Assembly: GCF_023091745.1 (NCBI RefSeq)
Contig: NC_068925.1
Span: 71,799,085 to 71,863,084, forward strand
Source of the DNA: Budorcas taxicolor
Taxonomy: Eukaryota > Chordata > Mammalia > Artiodactyla > Bovidae
Direction of reading: 5' to 3'
Length of the DNA stretch: 64,000 nt
Of this stretch, positions 1 to 10,821 are shown piece after piece; the stretch's first letter is position 1; each line of letters begins with the position of its first letter. Both the position numbers and the translations under genes were made by a program. Below the pieces are notes generated by a model that worked only from the letters and a program-made list of their open reading frames with translations, ran no database searches and was not told the origin of the DNA.

Positions 1-1288
1 CATGCTTGTAAGAAGATCAGACTTTTTCCGTAATATTTCTTTAACATTACTGGTAAGATAATAAGGTTGGGTCCCCAGCTCAGAAAATGCATGGTACGAC
101 AAAGCCTAATCATATGAATCAACCTAGAAATGGTTGAAAACAGCTTTTCAACAAGATGCAAATGAGACTGTCAGCCTTAAGAAGGTCAGGCTCTGCAAGT
201 GGCCGAGTATTGTAGGACTTACTAACGAGTTGGATGAAGAAAAAGACTTGCTTCATCAAACGAGGGGAAAACTTAGAGCTGTGTGGTATCACCAGTTTAG
301 GAGCTGGCATAATCAATATTCAAAACGATTTTGCTGAGCTGGAAGGTGCCCAAGAAACAGGGTGAAATTCAGTAGAAGTGGATGTAGAGCCCACCCTTAA
401 GCCAAAATATTAAAAACTGGTTGTTCAAGCAAGGACGGGGATGCAGCAGGTGCCGGCAAATCCTGCACTTCTCTGCAAGCTCAGGGAGAATCTCTCGAGC
501 CAGCTGGCTTTGAATGTGGGTCCCACCCAGAGCAGACTACCTCTAGACAGCTGCCCTCTGCATAGCCGGGCCCTTCCCAGACTCACGCGCTGTGTTAGGG
601 GAAGTTTGCTCAGAGCCCCTGGCAAATGGAACGTACATCGGGAATGGCCTCCAGGAGGGCAGAGGAAGCAGAAGTCCTAAAACCCAAGGAGCCCAGAGGA
701 CCTGAGGCAGTTGGGCTCGTAGAACACCTAAGGGGAAGTGGTATGGGGCCATCTCCTCACATTTCAAGAACTGTGATGTTGAGAAAGTATCGTACGTATT
801 CTGTGTGGTTCCATAGGTGGAACCAAGCCCAGTAGGTGGGTGTGAAGGGGAGAAGGATTTTAGATCAGTACAAAGTGGAGCTTTCTAATAGAGCGGCTCG
901 GAAACGTTGGCAGGAAGTGTCCTTGGAAGGAGAGAGTCGGATGTTGGAGATGGGATTACAAGGGGAAGGTTTCTACACTGGGTGGGTTGGGCCAAGGGCT
1001 CTCTGATTCCACCCTCCTCCCCCGCCCCCAACCAGCCCCCAGTGTAAGCTCTCATATAGTGGAAACTTATTAGGTGAGTGTTGAAACAAAGCCAAAGCAA
1101 GAGGTATTTTGCACTCATTTACTCAGCATTCAACAAACATGCTTTCTGTTCCAGACACTTTTCCTGGTGCTGGGGCTTAACGAGTGAACCCAGCAGAGAC
1201 CTTCAGAAGCAGATCAGCAGCTAGTGGGCAGGGGTGGCTGACTGCAGAGGGAGATTGAAGGATGAAACAGACGGAACAGGCTCCGTCT

Positions 1289-1820
1289 TGAAAGCAGGAC
1301 TCCATCTTGGGCCAGACTGTGGACTTTGAGCTAGATGCCCAGGATCTATGGAAATGACATACCAACTGGAAAACCAGGCCCCCAGAAGGAAGAGCCCCAG
1401 GGCTTGTACCTAGACTCTCCATTGTCTGAAACAATACCTTAATTATCTATGTAACTGAATAGAATCATACACTCTATTATGCTTATTGGGGTATGACCAC
1501 AGGCCTATTGATAATTGTCCACTGTTAACTTCCTAGGGTCGCAAAGAGTCGGACATGACTGAGCGACTGAACTGAACTTCCTAGGGTTAAGGCATATGAA
1601 TCACGGGTTAACTCTATCTTTCTTTTCCTTTGTTCAGACTAGTTTCTGGGAATTTGGGGAGGTGGATTTGGCCACGAACACTTAGGGTATATAAGGTTTT
1701 CCCAAAAACTAGTCGGGGTCCTTGGCTAAGAGGAGACTCTGCTTTGGGTGCACCAGTGTAATAAACTCCCTTCTGCATTGTCCTTCTGAGTGAGTTTGTT
1801 TCCCGGAACGCATGGCTACA
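1289..1820 (+). mobile_element. solo LTR-like element (endogenous retrovirus, class I-like)
   Basis: The segment has an LTR layout on the + strand: a TATA-like box (tatataagg near 1687), then about 75 bases later AATAAA followed by a T/G-rich stretch (tgagtgagtttgtttccc), ending near ggctaca at 1820. No internal retroviral genes flank it. The ends and target duplication could not be fixed, so the limits are approximate. A 36-base BovB tail is inserted at 1539-1574. Confidence 0.45.
1539..1574 (+). mobile_element. extremely 5'-truncated BovB tail
   Basis: These bases are the last 36 of a BovB or Bov-tA 3' end (tcgcaaagagtcggacatg and following). They are flanked by the 12-base direct repeat aacttcctaggg at 1527-1538 and 1575-1586, a normal target-site duplication. 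Confidence 0.8.
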
Positions 1821-1957
1821 GCAAAATCAGGGAACTTTCAGATGGATGGAGACGTTCTGCGTCTGGATCAAACCAGTTGTTTATGCTTGTCAAAACTCAT
1901 TAAACTAAACATGTAAAATCGGTGCATTTTATTTTATATGAATTATACCTCAGTAAG

Positions 1958-2209
1958 GGCTTCCCCGCTGGCTCAGCAGGGAAAGAGTTCACCTCAGTGC
2001 AGGAGACACAGGAGACGGCGGTTTGATCCCTGGTTCTGGAAGATGCCCTGGGGAGGGCATGGCCCCCTACTCCAGTATTCTAGTCTGGAGAGTCCCATGG
2101 AGAGAGGAGCCTGGTGGGCTACAGTCCATGGGGTTGCAAAGAGTTGGACACGGCTGAGCGAGTAAGCACACGCACACACGCGCGTGTGCGCGCGCACACA
2201 CACACACAC
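1958..2209 (+). mobile_element. Bov-tA SINE with purine-pyrimidine microsatellite tail
   Basis: A tRNA-like head (ggcttccccgctggctcag, box-B-like ggtttgatccctgg) is followed by the BovA body (ctccagtattct, agtcccatgg) and the BovB-type tail. Target duplication: acctcagtaag at 1947-1957 and acctcaataaag at 2210-2221. The tail has grown into a CA/CG repeat at 2166-2211. Confidence 0.9.
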
Positions 2210-2211
2210 AC
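2166..2211. repeat. alternating CA/CG/TG microsatellite
   Basis: Every step in these 46 bases alternates purine and pyrimidine, including runs of CG; it is the tail of the SINE and ends about 250 bases before the BATF3 exon. Confidence 0.9.
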
Positions 2212-2459
2212 CTCAATAAAGATGATTCAAAAAAACAAAGCCCTCATAGAACTAGCGCTCATAGAACCTTTCAGCCTGGTGGGAGGGGAGAGACATGGAG
2301 CAGATGAACAGACACATCCGAGGGCTGGAGGCAGGCGCCGTTAAGGAGAAGCTGCCAGGGAAGGAGGTGAGAGCTCCGTGGCCCACGGTGACATCTGCGG
2401 GAGGATGGAGGAAGGGCACGGGTTTCAGGGCCAATTTTGCGCCTTTCCTGTCTTCTCAG

Positions 2460-2645
2460 GAGTATGAGTGCTTGGAGCAAGAAAACACAGTGCTTCGGAG
2501 AGAGATCGGCAAGCTGACGGAGGAGCTGAAGCACCTGAGCGAGGCGCTGAAGGAGCACGAGAAGGTGTGCCCACTGCTGCTGTGCCCCCTGAACTTTGTG
2601 CCCTTGCCACGGCCGGACCCTGTGGCCGGCTGCCTGCCCCGGTGA
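2460..2645 (+). CDS. BATF3: BATF3 terminal coding exon (partial gene; leucine zipper and C-terminus)
   Basis: Exon 3 of basic leucine zipper transcription factor ATF-like 3. A splice acceptor (tcttctcag, AG at 2458-2459) precedes an open frame of 61 codons that starts in phase 0 with EYECLEQENT and ends PVAGCLPR, with TGA at 2643-2645. Leucines fall at exon residues 5, 12, 19 and 26, a heptad zipper, and the CPLLLCPLNFVP stretch is characteristic of BATF3. The basic DNA-binding region and N-terminus are encoded by upstream exons outside the window. In the family, BATF3 pairs with JUN proteins, binds AP-1 and AP-1/IRF composite sites in the nucleus and is needed for cross-presenting CD8-alpha-type dendritic cells. 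The open frame continues upstream to 2295, but that part is intron and does not match the family. The match is close to human BATF3 as recalled; the zipper and tail leave little doubt. Confidence 0.95.
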   Translation, partial: EYECLEQENTVLRREIGKLTEELKHLSEALKEHEKVCPLLLCPLNFVPLPRPDPVAGCLPR

Positions 2646-2945
2646 AGCCCAGAGACGGCCCTCCTCGGCTCAGCGAGGAGCCCGACGAGTTGGTATCTTT
2701 CACCCCCACTGGAGGAGGCTTCTCTCCACATCCGGGCGCCTGGGTCACCTCTTTGGAGCTCCGGGCTCGGTCCTCGGTGGCCCAGGCTCAGCGTGACGCT
2801 CCCCCTCCCCGCAGGAGCCTGACTCAGAGCCTGCAGCGGAGCCAGGCCGGAGTCGCTGTGCTTCCGCTTTGTCAGCTAGTACCTTCCTTTGCAGAATCAT
2901 TTCCCCTAGCATATGCATAATAAAGGCATTGTCGGGACTTCCTTG
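2646..2945 (+). other. BATF3: BATF3 3' UTR (short form)
   Basis: Sequence from the BATF3 stop to just past AATAAA at 2919-2924. About 290 bases long and GC-rich, with no competing upstream signal seen. The cleavage point is inferred; a CHR SINE begins about 10 bases after the hexamer. Confidence 0.7.
2919..2924 (+). terminator. BATF3: BATF3 poly(A) signal AATAAA
   Basis: Canonical AATAAA 274 bases after the BATF3 stop codon. Its GU/U-rich downstream element now lies about 175 bases away, beyond an inserted SINE. Confidence 0.75.
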
Positions 2946-3093
2946 GTGGTCCAGTGGCTAAGACTCCCAGCTCCCAATGCCCCTGGTTCCATCCCTGGTC
3001 AGAGAACTAGATCCCACATGCCACAACGAAAGATCCTGCGTGATGCAGCTAAGACCCAGCTCGGCCAAATAAATAAATAAAAATATTTTTTAA
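2934..3093 (+). mobile_element. CHR-type tRNA-Glu SINE at the BATF3 poly(A) site
   Basis: Head ggacttccttggtggtcc, box-B-like tggttccatccctgg and an A/T-rich tail with three overlapping AATAAA copies at 3068-3081. Target duplication aaaggcattgtc at 2922-2933 and 3094-3105. Confidence 0.9.
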
Positions 3094-3105
3094 AAAGGCA
3101 TTGTC

Positions 3106-3561
3106 TTCTTTCCTTTTGGCCAAGTTCCTGGAATTTAGAGCCGCAATACCTTTCCTCTTTCTGAAGAGGTCATCTCCTGTTCCCTCAGGTGGTTTTGCAG
3201 CTCCTGGGTCTGATTTCCCCTCCTGGTCATCAGCCCCAAAGACATATCCAAGCTAGATGGGGAGGCATCTGGCGGGGATGGGACTCCCTGCCCTCCCCCA
3301 GCAGGGTGGCACAGAGGTGTGCTGGGCCTGACTCCTGTTTGCCATATGCTCTGTGTGGCCCTCCACCCTGGTTAACTTCCCCACCCAGGCTAGATTGTCA
3401 TGGAAGATTGTCTATTCCAGGCTGATTTTCTCCTGAGACTGTGCACTGTACACTGAGTGTTTTCTCTGTACACTCGTTGGTCACATCCCATTCCGTTAGT
3501 ACTCATAGGATCAGGCAACAAGTTTCCTTTTATAGAAGTCTGAATCACTATTGAATGGAAG
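3106..3561. other. unassigned intergenic DNA after BATF3
   Basis: Starts with a T-rich stretch (ttctttccttttgg) that was probably the original downstream element of the BATF3 poly(A) site. I see no gene or clear repeat in the rest. Confidence 0.5.
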
Positions 3562-4928
3562 AGTTGTTCAGTTGCTAAGTCATGTACTACTATTTGTGAC
3601 CCCATGGACGGCAGTACACTAGGCTTCCCTGTCTTTCATTGTCTCCAGGAGTTTGCTCAAACTCGGGTCTGTTGAGTTGGCGATGCTATCCAACCATCTC
3701 ATCCTCTGTCGCCCCCTTCTTCTGCCCTCAGTCTTTTCCCAGCATCAAGATCTTTTTCATTTAGTCGACTCTTCGCATCAGGTGGCCACAGCATTGGAGC
3801 TTCAGCTTCAGCATCAGTCCTTCCAATGACTATTCAGGGTTGATTTCCTGTAGTATTGACTGGTTTGATCTCCTTGTTGTCCAAGGAACTCTCGAGTCTT
3901 CTCCGGCACCACAATTTAATAAAGCATCAATTCTTTGGCACTCAGCCTTCTTTGTGGACCAACTGTCACATCTGTACATGACTACTGGAAAAACCATAGC
4001 TTGGTCTATACGGACCTTTGTTGGCAAAGTGATATCTGCTTTTTAATATGCTGACTAGGTTTGTCATAGCTTTCCTTCCAAGGAGCAAGTATCTTTTAAT
4101 TTCATGGCTGTAGTCACCATTCACAGTGATTTTGGAGCCCAAGAAGATAAAATCTGTCACTGTTTCCACTTTTCTCCCTTCGATTATGGGACCAGATACC
4201 ATGATCTTAGTTTTTTGAATGTTGAGTTTTAAGCCAGCTTTTTCACTCTCATCAAGAGGCTCTTTAGTTCCTCTTTGCTTTCTGCCATTACAGTGGTATC
4301 AACCTTATATCTAAGGCTGTTGGTATTTCTCACAGCAATCTTGATTCTAGCTTGTGATTCATCCAGCCTGGCATTTCTCATGATGTACTCTGCATGTAAG
4401 TTAAATAAGCAAAGTGACAATATACAGCCTTGATGTACTCCTTTCCCAATTTTGAATCAGTCTGTTCTTCCATGTCTGGTTCAAACTGTTGCTTCTTGAC
4501 CAGCATACAGGTTTTTTAGGAGACTGGTATGGTGGTCTTGTATTCCCATCTCTTTAAGAATTTTCAACAGTTGTTGTGATCCACACAGTCAAAGGCTTTA
4601 GCATAGTCAATGAAGCAGAAGTAGATATTTTTCTGGAATTCCTTGCTTTTTGTATGATCCAACGGATGTTGGCTATTTGATCTCTGGTTCCTTTGCCTTT
4701 TCTAAATCCAGCTTGTACAGCTAGAAGTTAGTTCACCTACTACTGAAGCCTAGCTTGAAGGATTTTGAGCATAATCTTGCTAGTATGTGAAATGAGTACA
4801 ATTGTATGATAGCTTGAACATTCTTTGGCATTCCCCGTCTTTGGGATTGGAGTGAAAGCTGACCTTTTCCAGTCCTGTGACCACTGCTGAGTTTTCCAAA
4901 TTTGCTGACATACTGAGTGTAACACTTC
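3562..4928 (-). mobile_element. BovB (RTE) LINE, 5'-truncated, inactive
   Basis: Reverse complement reads as the C-terminal half of the BovB reverse transcriptase from a block like LHSVCQQIWK to the 3' end (gagtcg-type tail at the left). The frame is broken by many stops and frameshifts; fragments are recognisable at 3830-4027, 3966-4202, 4229-4420 and 4740-4925. It is among the more diverged BovB copies in the window, so probably older. Confidence 0.9.
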
Positions 4929-5436
4929 TCTTATTTATACAAATATTAGAGTAGATGAGGAGAGGAGAGGCTGTTTCCTTTCCAAGGTCCCAGTCAACTC
5001 TACTTTTTCAGAAAAATCAGAAGCAAGCCAAGTTGAAGGAGGCCCCAGTGAGTAAAGCAAAATGGGAGAGCAATTCCCATCCCCTCCCAATTCTCTTTTA
5101 TCCCTGGAACAAAGCAGTTGTAGAAGGTGGAGCCAGTCCACATAAAGGGAACAAGAAATGGGGACAGAAAAGAAAGTGTAAATGTAACCAACTGTAAATG
5201 CAGTTGGTTAAAAAAGAAAGAAAAGAAATAGAAAGCAACCCTTCCAGGGGTGAAGAAATAGCTGCTTTCATACCAGGATCCCATTTGGCTGCTTCCCACA
5301 AGCCTCTTTTTCTTCTCCTTTTCTTCTCCTGCTTGCTGGAGTCTCGCCCGTGCCTTCTGACTCACACAGGCTGATGGTGGCAAGGTTTGCCTGGTCAGAG
5401 GCGCTGAAAGGCTGCTGTTAGATAATAGGACCTGTG
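4929..5436. other. unassigned intergenic DNA
   Basis: No gene is recognised. It includes an A/G-rich stretch at about 5209-5240. The long open frame reaching into 5632 on the - strand is a by-product of the neighbouring SINE. Confidence 0.5.
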
Positions 5437-5655
5437 CCTGCTGGCTTCTCAGTTGGCGCTTGTGGTAAAGAACCTGCCTGCCAATGCAGATTAGCCGTAA
5501 GAGATGTGGGTTTGATCCCTGAGTCAGGAAGATCCTCTGGAGGAGGGCATGGCAACCCACTCCAGTATTCTTGCCTGGAGAATGCCATGGACAGAGGCGC
5601 CTGGCGGGCTGCAGTCTCATGGGGTTGAACATGACTGAAGAAACTTAGCACATAG
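5437..5655 (+). mobile_element. Bov-tA SINE
   Basis: tRNA-like head with aaagaacctgcctgccaatg and gtttgatccctg, followed by the BovA body (actccagtattcttgcctgg) and a degraded BovB tail ending near cttagcaca. Confidence 0.9.
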
Positions 5656-5711
5656 CGCATGCTTGCTGGCAGGACCAGGTCAAAGCATCCTGAATGCAGC
5701 TGTTTCAAGGG

Positions 5712-5831
5712 GGTGGTGGCATTATCTAGCCTCACAGCTTGTGGGATCTTAGTTCCCTGAGCAGGGATTGAACCTGGGCTCTCGGCAGCAAAAGCACAGA
5801 GTCCTAACAACTGGACTGCCAGGGAATTCCC
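5712..5831 (-). mobile_element. CHR-type tRNA-Glu SINE fragment
   Basis: Reverse complement begins gggaattccctggcagtcc and carries a box-B-like gttcaatccctgctc. It is a short copy, about 120 bases, without a clear tail. Confidence 0.8.
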
Positions 5832-6924
5832 AGCACAAGAGACTTGAAAATCATCCAGCCTCATCCCTTCACTTTGCAGATGAGGGGTGTGGCAAGGGGG
5901 AGGAGATTGCTCACGGTCGCCCGTGGGTGCAAAGCAGAGCCAGGCTGTGATCCCGGCGGATCTGACCATGGATCCAGTCTAGTTGATGGGCTGCTGTCAT
6001 GCCACAAGGCGGTGATTCCGGGCAGGGTCCGGCTGAGCCAGTGGCTAAATGTGGTGTCACCGTCTGTCAGCACCTCACCAGGCTGCCCCGTCCCGGCGAG
6101 CGGCACTTCTGTGAAGGATGGATTCCTAGCCAGGGTCCCAGGGGCCGATGTAGCTGAGAGCATGACACGTGGAGTGTGCGCCTTGTACCCACAGGCATTT
6201 TCCACAGCTGTCTTTCAACTCCAGCGCGTTCCTGAAGGGAGCATTTTACCCTCTGGCTAGGGCTCACCTGGCCCCTGCAGGACTTCCAAGCTCCGGCTTG
6301 CAGACCCCTCTAGCTGTCCTGAATGCTGATCCGCTCCGGTCACCGCTGTCCAGCTGGCTGATCACCCACTCTGCTGCTGACCCGGGGGCGTCCGAGCCTG
6401 CCAGCCCCACTGGCCAGAGCCTCCTGGCTCCATGTAACCACCCAAGGCCCAGTCTCCTTCCATGTAGATGATCTGTGCCCCTGAGGCCTTGGGGTCCCCA
6501 CAGGTCTTCTCCTCTGACTGGGAGACTAGGAGGAAGTGTCCAAGGTGGACAGTGGGGAAGGGCTGTATCCTGGAGGTGAGAGGGCATCCTTTCCCACCCA
6601 CAGTCCATGGGCCAGATCTCAGGCCTCACCCAGCTTCAAGGGAGGTTGGGAAATGAAATTCAGCCACGTTCTTGGGAGCTGGAGGAACAGGCTTAGGTGA
6701 ATATCTGCAATCTTTGCCATAAGAAGACCCAGCTTGTGCTCCCCAAACCTTGCTAAAACTGTCCTGTTAAAGGTCCCCAGAAGGCTCCTTTTGTGCCAGA
6801 TCTGATGGGCATGTCCCAGGCTTGATCTTCCTTTACTTCCTAATGGCCTGCGACACTAGCTTCTGTGCTGCTTGTCAGTATAAAGGGGTCTCCCCTTCTC
6901 GGAGCCTCGATCACCACCTGTCCC
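5832..6924. other. unassigned intergenic DNA, moderately GC-rich
   Basis: No repeat or gene recognised. Several overlapping open frames (for example at 6169-6471 and 6264-6629) exist in different frames and on both strands without any known domain, as expected from GC-rich sequence. Confidence 0.5.
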
Positions 6925-7230
6925 TATACTGACGACTCCCACATTGGTATCCACAGCCCCACTGTCTCTTCGGAGGGCAGACCTGTGTGCTCAGCTGCCT
7001 GTCATGTGTCTCTGAGAGGACCTCTCACAAGCATTTCCCTTTCAACATGTTCAAAGCTGGACTCTTGGCCTCATCATCTTCTCTTCCAATATGCTTCTCA
7101 GTCTGTTTTTAACTGTCTGTTAAAAGCTCCAACATCCACCTGGTCGGAAACCTATACATCATATTTGATTCCTCCAAGTCCTTCGGTTATGTCTCCTAAA
7201 TACCCCACCATCCCGATCCGGCTACTTGGC
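6925..7230 (+). mobile_element. L2 LINE 3' region fragment
   Basis: The order of phrases matches the L2 consensus as I know it: gacgactcccacattg, then caacatgttcaaagctgga, tcatcatcttctc and ttgattcctccaagtcc. Strongly diverged, as is normal for this old family. Confidence 0.65.
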
Positions 7231-8879
7231 TCCAATGTGCCAGCTGCCTTATCTGCTGATTGAGAACTTTATTCAGATTATCTGATGAACTCTGGGGCTT
7301 CCTCCCTAAGCTGGGTGCTCACTGAGTTTGAGCTCACATTTAGGGAGGGTTAGGCCCCCCACATTTGATGTCAACAGTCAATTTGGAGTTAGGGAACCAA
7401 AAACTAGGGTAGCCCAGGGTAGTGAGTCAACAGTGATGGGGCCAAGTCCCCTCCAAGATAACTGGAGATGTGACGAGCGTTCTGAAAACCAAAGAGTCAT
7501 CAACCTGGTTGCTAAGATTGTCTCTGCCAAGATCCCAGTGACATTAGGGGCTGTCTCAGCTCTCCACCTCCTACTCTGAAAAGGCAGAAAATCTGTATAA
7601 ATTACTCCAAGAGGGACAGGGGAGGTAGACCTGTTCTGGAGACTGGATTTGATTGGTTATGTTCACCCTGCTGCGTGTGCCAGATGCTGGGCCCTGCATG
7701 TGAATTAAATCTGCGAGTGGCTCTTTGTCAGGCTGGAAGGAAGGGAAGCAGGCTGAGAAAGGCGCTTTTAGAATAGAAAGTGTCGGCGAGGGAGGAAGTC
7801 CTTCCTTCTCACCCATGCAGCCACACCACTTCCTGTCCGCAATCTTGCCCCGTATTGCACCACCGCAGCCTTGAAACCTGGGGTTTCCATCACTGAATCA
7901 GGCCCCAATTTGGGCCTCAAACCTTGGTTGAGAATGATGACTCTTAACGGACAGGAAAGTGAGAGACCCAAAAGCCCCTCTCTTCTTTCCCATCAATGCT
8001 AGGGTTCCCACAGTCTGGGTGTACTCCCCAGTGCTGTGGGTTCTTCTCTAGGAGGAGCTGGAGGAAAAGGGACAGCCCCGGAGCTCACTGGCTCGTCTTC
8101 CCTCCAGGATGTGAAGGAAATCTGGCAGAGTTACCCGAACCACAGTGGGAAGACTTCTCCCCGAAAGCCAGGACAGCAGAAAGAAGGAAGAATGGAGAGG
8201 AGGAAGGAGGGATGGATGGAGGAAGGGGAGAGGGTGATGGGAGTCCTTGGGCTCTGAAGCTAAACCATCCTTGTTCCTGGGGAAGTTATGCTGAAAGCCC
8301 CAGGAGGGCCGGCTCTTGGAAGGCCCCTAACAACGCCACACGTCTTGAGGCGTGAGAGTGGAGCTGGTCAAGGCCAGCTTCCGGAAACCTCACTCTACTT
8401 GGAGGAAAGGGAAATTTCCTGGATCACCCATTTAGAAACTGACCACCCTGGTGAACTGTTCCTCCCCAAATATCAGGGGCAAAGGAGATCCGTGAGGTTA
8501 CTACCGTCGCCACGGACATCATCACCATCAATGCGGTGCACACTGAAAGTCTGCAGTGAGCAGGTGCAGGTACCCTTGACGGGGCATGCTCGAGTTTGAG
8601 CCCCAGGCTGGGGCTGTGTTCAGGGCAGATTCTGTCCCTGGAGATAGCTCACCTGCTCTTCTGGGCGCTCTAGCATGACCTTTTCTGGTATGATGTTCTT
8701 GAGAAGATCAGAAATGTCACTGCAGATCAGACCAAAGGCCCCTGGCTCAGGATTCCAACCACGACCTCGAGGGAAAGTGCGAGGGAGAGTCCAGCACTTG
8801 CTTCCTATGACCCTGTCCTGGAAGGCCTGAGTGTTCCTGGAACTTCCCTGACTTCCTTTAATAACCCTGCTGCTTATCT
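7231..8879. other. unassigned intergenic DNA
   Basis: I recognise no gene or transposon. The only low-complexity part is a purine-rich GGAA/GGAT stretch at about 8170-8235. Confidence 0.5.
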
Positions 8880-9108
8880 GCGTGCTTGCTTAGTCGCTCA
8901 GTCGTGTCCAGCTCTTTGTAACCTCATGGACCATCTGTAGCCTGCCAGGCTCCTCTGTTCACGGGATTCTCCAGGCGAGAATACCGGAGTGGGTGGCCGT
9001 TCCCTTCTCCAGGGGATCTTCTGAACCCAGGGATCGAGCCCACGTCTCCTACATCTCCTGCATTGGCAGGCAAATTCTTTACCACTGCTTCACTTGGGAA
9101 GCCCAGAT
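8880..9108 (-). mobile_element. Bov-tA SINE
   Basis: Reverse complement shows the tRNA-like head at the right (gggcttcccaagtgaagcag) and BovB tail at the left. Target duplication tgcttatct at 8871-8879 and 9109-9117. Confidence 0.9.
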
Positions 9109-9117
9109 GCTTATCTA

Positions 9118-9745
9118 TTCATCCATTAATCAAGGGTCTTCTTGAACTGGTTTGAGTTCTCCGTCACCTTGTACTGGGCGGCACTATATTCAGCATCCAC
9201 CCCGTGTGGTTCCACATCCCAGAGGAAAACTCCTTGAACGGCGCTGGGGTCTGGAAAGCCAGATTGTTTCCAGAGCATCCCGGGTTCACCAAGCTTCTTT
9301 GCAATCTTTCCTCTAGACTGGTGGCAAGGCCAGAAAGTACCTTCCAAAATGTCACAAACCCACAGAAGGGACAAACTGACAAACCCTCAGTTTGCCAAGC
9401 AGGACTTTTTGAAATTGAGAAAGTAAGAGAGTTCAAGAACCAACAGTGGTGGCCAGCATCCTGAGGCCAAAGGGTGGAAAGAACCAGCGAATATTCCCCA
9501 CAGCAGTTCTTGAGCGGTTGCAGCACATCTGCAAATTATTAATCATTATGAAACTTTATTAGTAATTGACTGCATTACTTTTAATTCATCTTAATTATTG
9601 CAGTGAACAAATATATTTATTAATAAAATGAATTAATTCATTATTATAGTATATCAATACACTTATTTATGAAGTAACAATAAAAATTTTATTGTAACAT
9701 AATAAAATAATGAATTATTAATAACTAGTTACTATTATGAATTTA
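9118..9745. other. unassigned DNA with AT-rich tract
   Basis: No gene is recognised at 9118-9529. From about 9530 to 9745 the sequence is very A/T-rich with repeated TTATTAAT-like words, most likely low-complexity DNA. Confidence 0.5.
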
Positions 9746-9955
9746 GTCTTCCCTGGTGGCTCAGCAGTAAAGAATCTGCCTGCAATGCAGGAGTCAGAGG
9801 AGACAGTTTTGATCCCTGGGTTGGCAGGATCCCTTGGAAGAGGGCCCGGTAACCCACTCCTGTATACTTGCCTGGAGAATCCCCACGGACAGAAGAGCCT
9901 GGTGGGCTACAGTACATATGGTGGCAAAGAGTCAACACAACGGAAGTGACTTAGC
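9746..9955 (+). mobile_element. Bov-tA SINE
   Basis: Head cttccctggtggctcagcag, box-B-like ttttgatccctggg, body cccactcctgtatacttgcc and tail ending gtgacttagc. Confidence 0.9.
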
Positions 9956-10821
9956 ATGCACTAATTAACTATCCTTCAAACGATTACTAGCTAAGTACCC
10001 ATTGTATATGTGGCAGGGTTGGGGGTGGGGAGCAGGACCAGCAAGGAAAAGATCCCCCCTAAATACCTTAGAGGGCCACCTCGTCATAGAGTTTCCAAAA
10101 TCTTACCTCCAGACCTGTGTCAGGTGGAGGAAACGTAATGATTTTCTCCATCTTGTTGGAACAGGGAATACCTCTCTTTAAAATGTAAGCAACTACAGGA
10201 CAAGAATTGTGTTTTTATTCATATATCCCTAGTTGCCTAACATGGTAACCAGCACATTTGCTTAGCAGTAAAAAGTCCTATTTGAAGGATGGATGGAGAA
10301 GGATGAATGATGGATGGATTTTCCTAGTCTTCACCCCTATTAAGGCCTCACCCTCATTCCAGCTCCCCCCAAAAACTTACTCTTACTCTCTTTGTGATGT
10401 GAATTTCTCATTGTTATTTCCCCATTTAAGAGTGTGGACCTAAGCTACTTTTCTTGTTCCTGTAATTTATCATCTGGGTCAGCCTGCCTGTTGTAAATTA
10501 GGGATTCCCATAAACCACAGTGAAGTTGTTTTTTAAAGGCCTGGTAACGATACTGTGGAAAGGGACAGTAAGCTAGTTGATGAGAATGGGGGAGGGGGCA
10601 GAACTCCACGCAGAGAACAAATCTCAAGTGTCACCTTCAATTTTATTTAAAAGCTGAAATACAATTGTATTTATTTGTCCCGCAATCCTTACTGTTTAAG
10701 CCTTTAATATTTATTTAGGATTACTTAACTTGTCACCTGTGCACACAGAAGTGGGATACATAAATCACCAATAACCCTCAACTAGAAAGAGAGGGGGAAA
10801 AAAAAAAGAAATTTAACAGGA
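9956..10821. other. unassigned DNA with probable L2 end
   Basis: At about 10170-10330 the words aggacaagaattgtg, tatccctagttgcc and a GGATGAATGATGGA-like tail resemble the L2 3' end. The rest has no recognised gene or repeat. Confidence 0.35.

Larger units (their letters stand above)
1890..2240 (+). mobile_element. old L1 3' end, split by a SINE
   Basis: The text aattatacctcagtaa (1941-1956) and its continuation cctcaataaagatgatt after 2210 match the usual end of old mammalian L1 3' UTRs. The copy is interrupted by the Bov-tA SINE, whose target duplication lies in this motif. Confidence 0.5.
1..2459 (+). other. BATF3: BATF3 last intron (3' part)
   Basis: Sequence upstream of the BATF3 splice acceptor is inferred to be intronic because the preceding exons of the gene are not found here. 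It holds an LTR-like block, a short BovB tail, an L1 3' end and a Bov-tA SINE (listed separately). In 1-1288 and 2240-2440 I see no gene, exon or recognisable repeat; the short open frames there have no recognisable protein. Confidence 0.75.

Noticed and set aside
1958..2030. tRNA gene (and the similar heads of the other SINEs)
   Set aside because: The box-A and box-B-like words belong to SINE heads; the cloverleaf is not kept.
2295..2459. Extension of the BATF3 frame upstream of 2460 (an ATG at 2295)
   Set aside because: The extra residues do not match the family, and a good splice acceptor precedes 2460.
5000..5632. 210-codon - strand frame
   Set aside because: Its N-terminal part is antisense Bov-tA and the rest is not recognisable.
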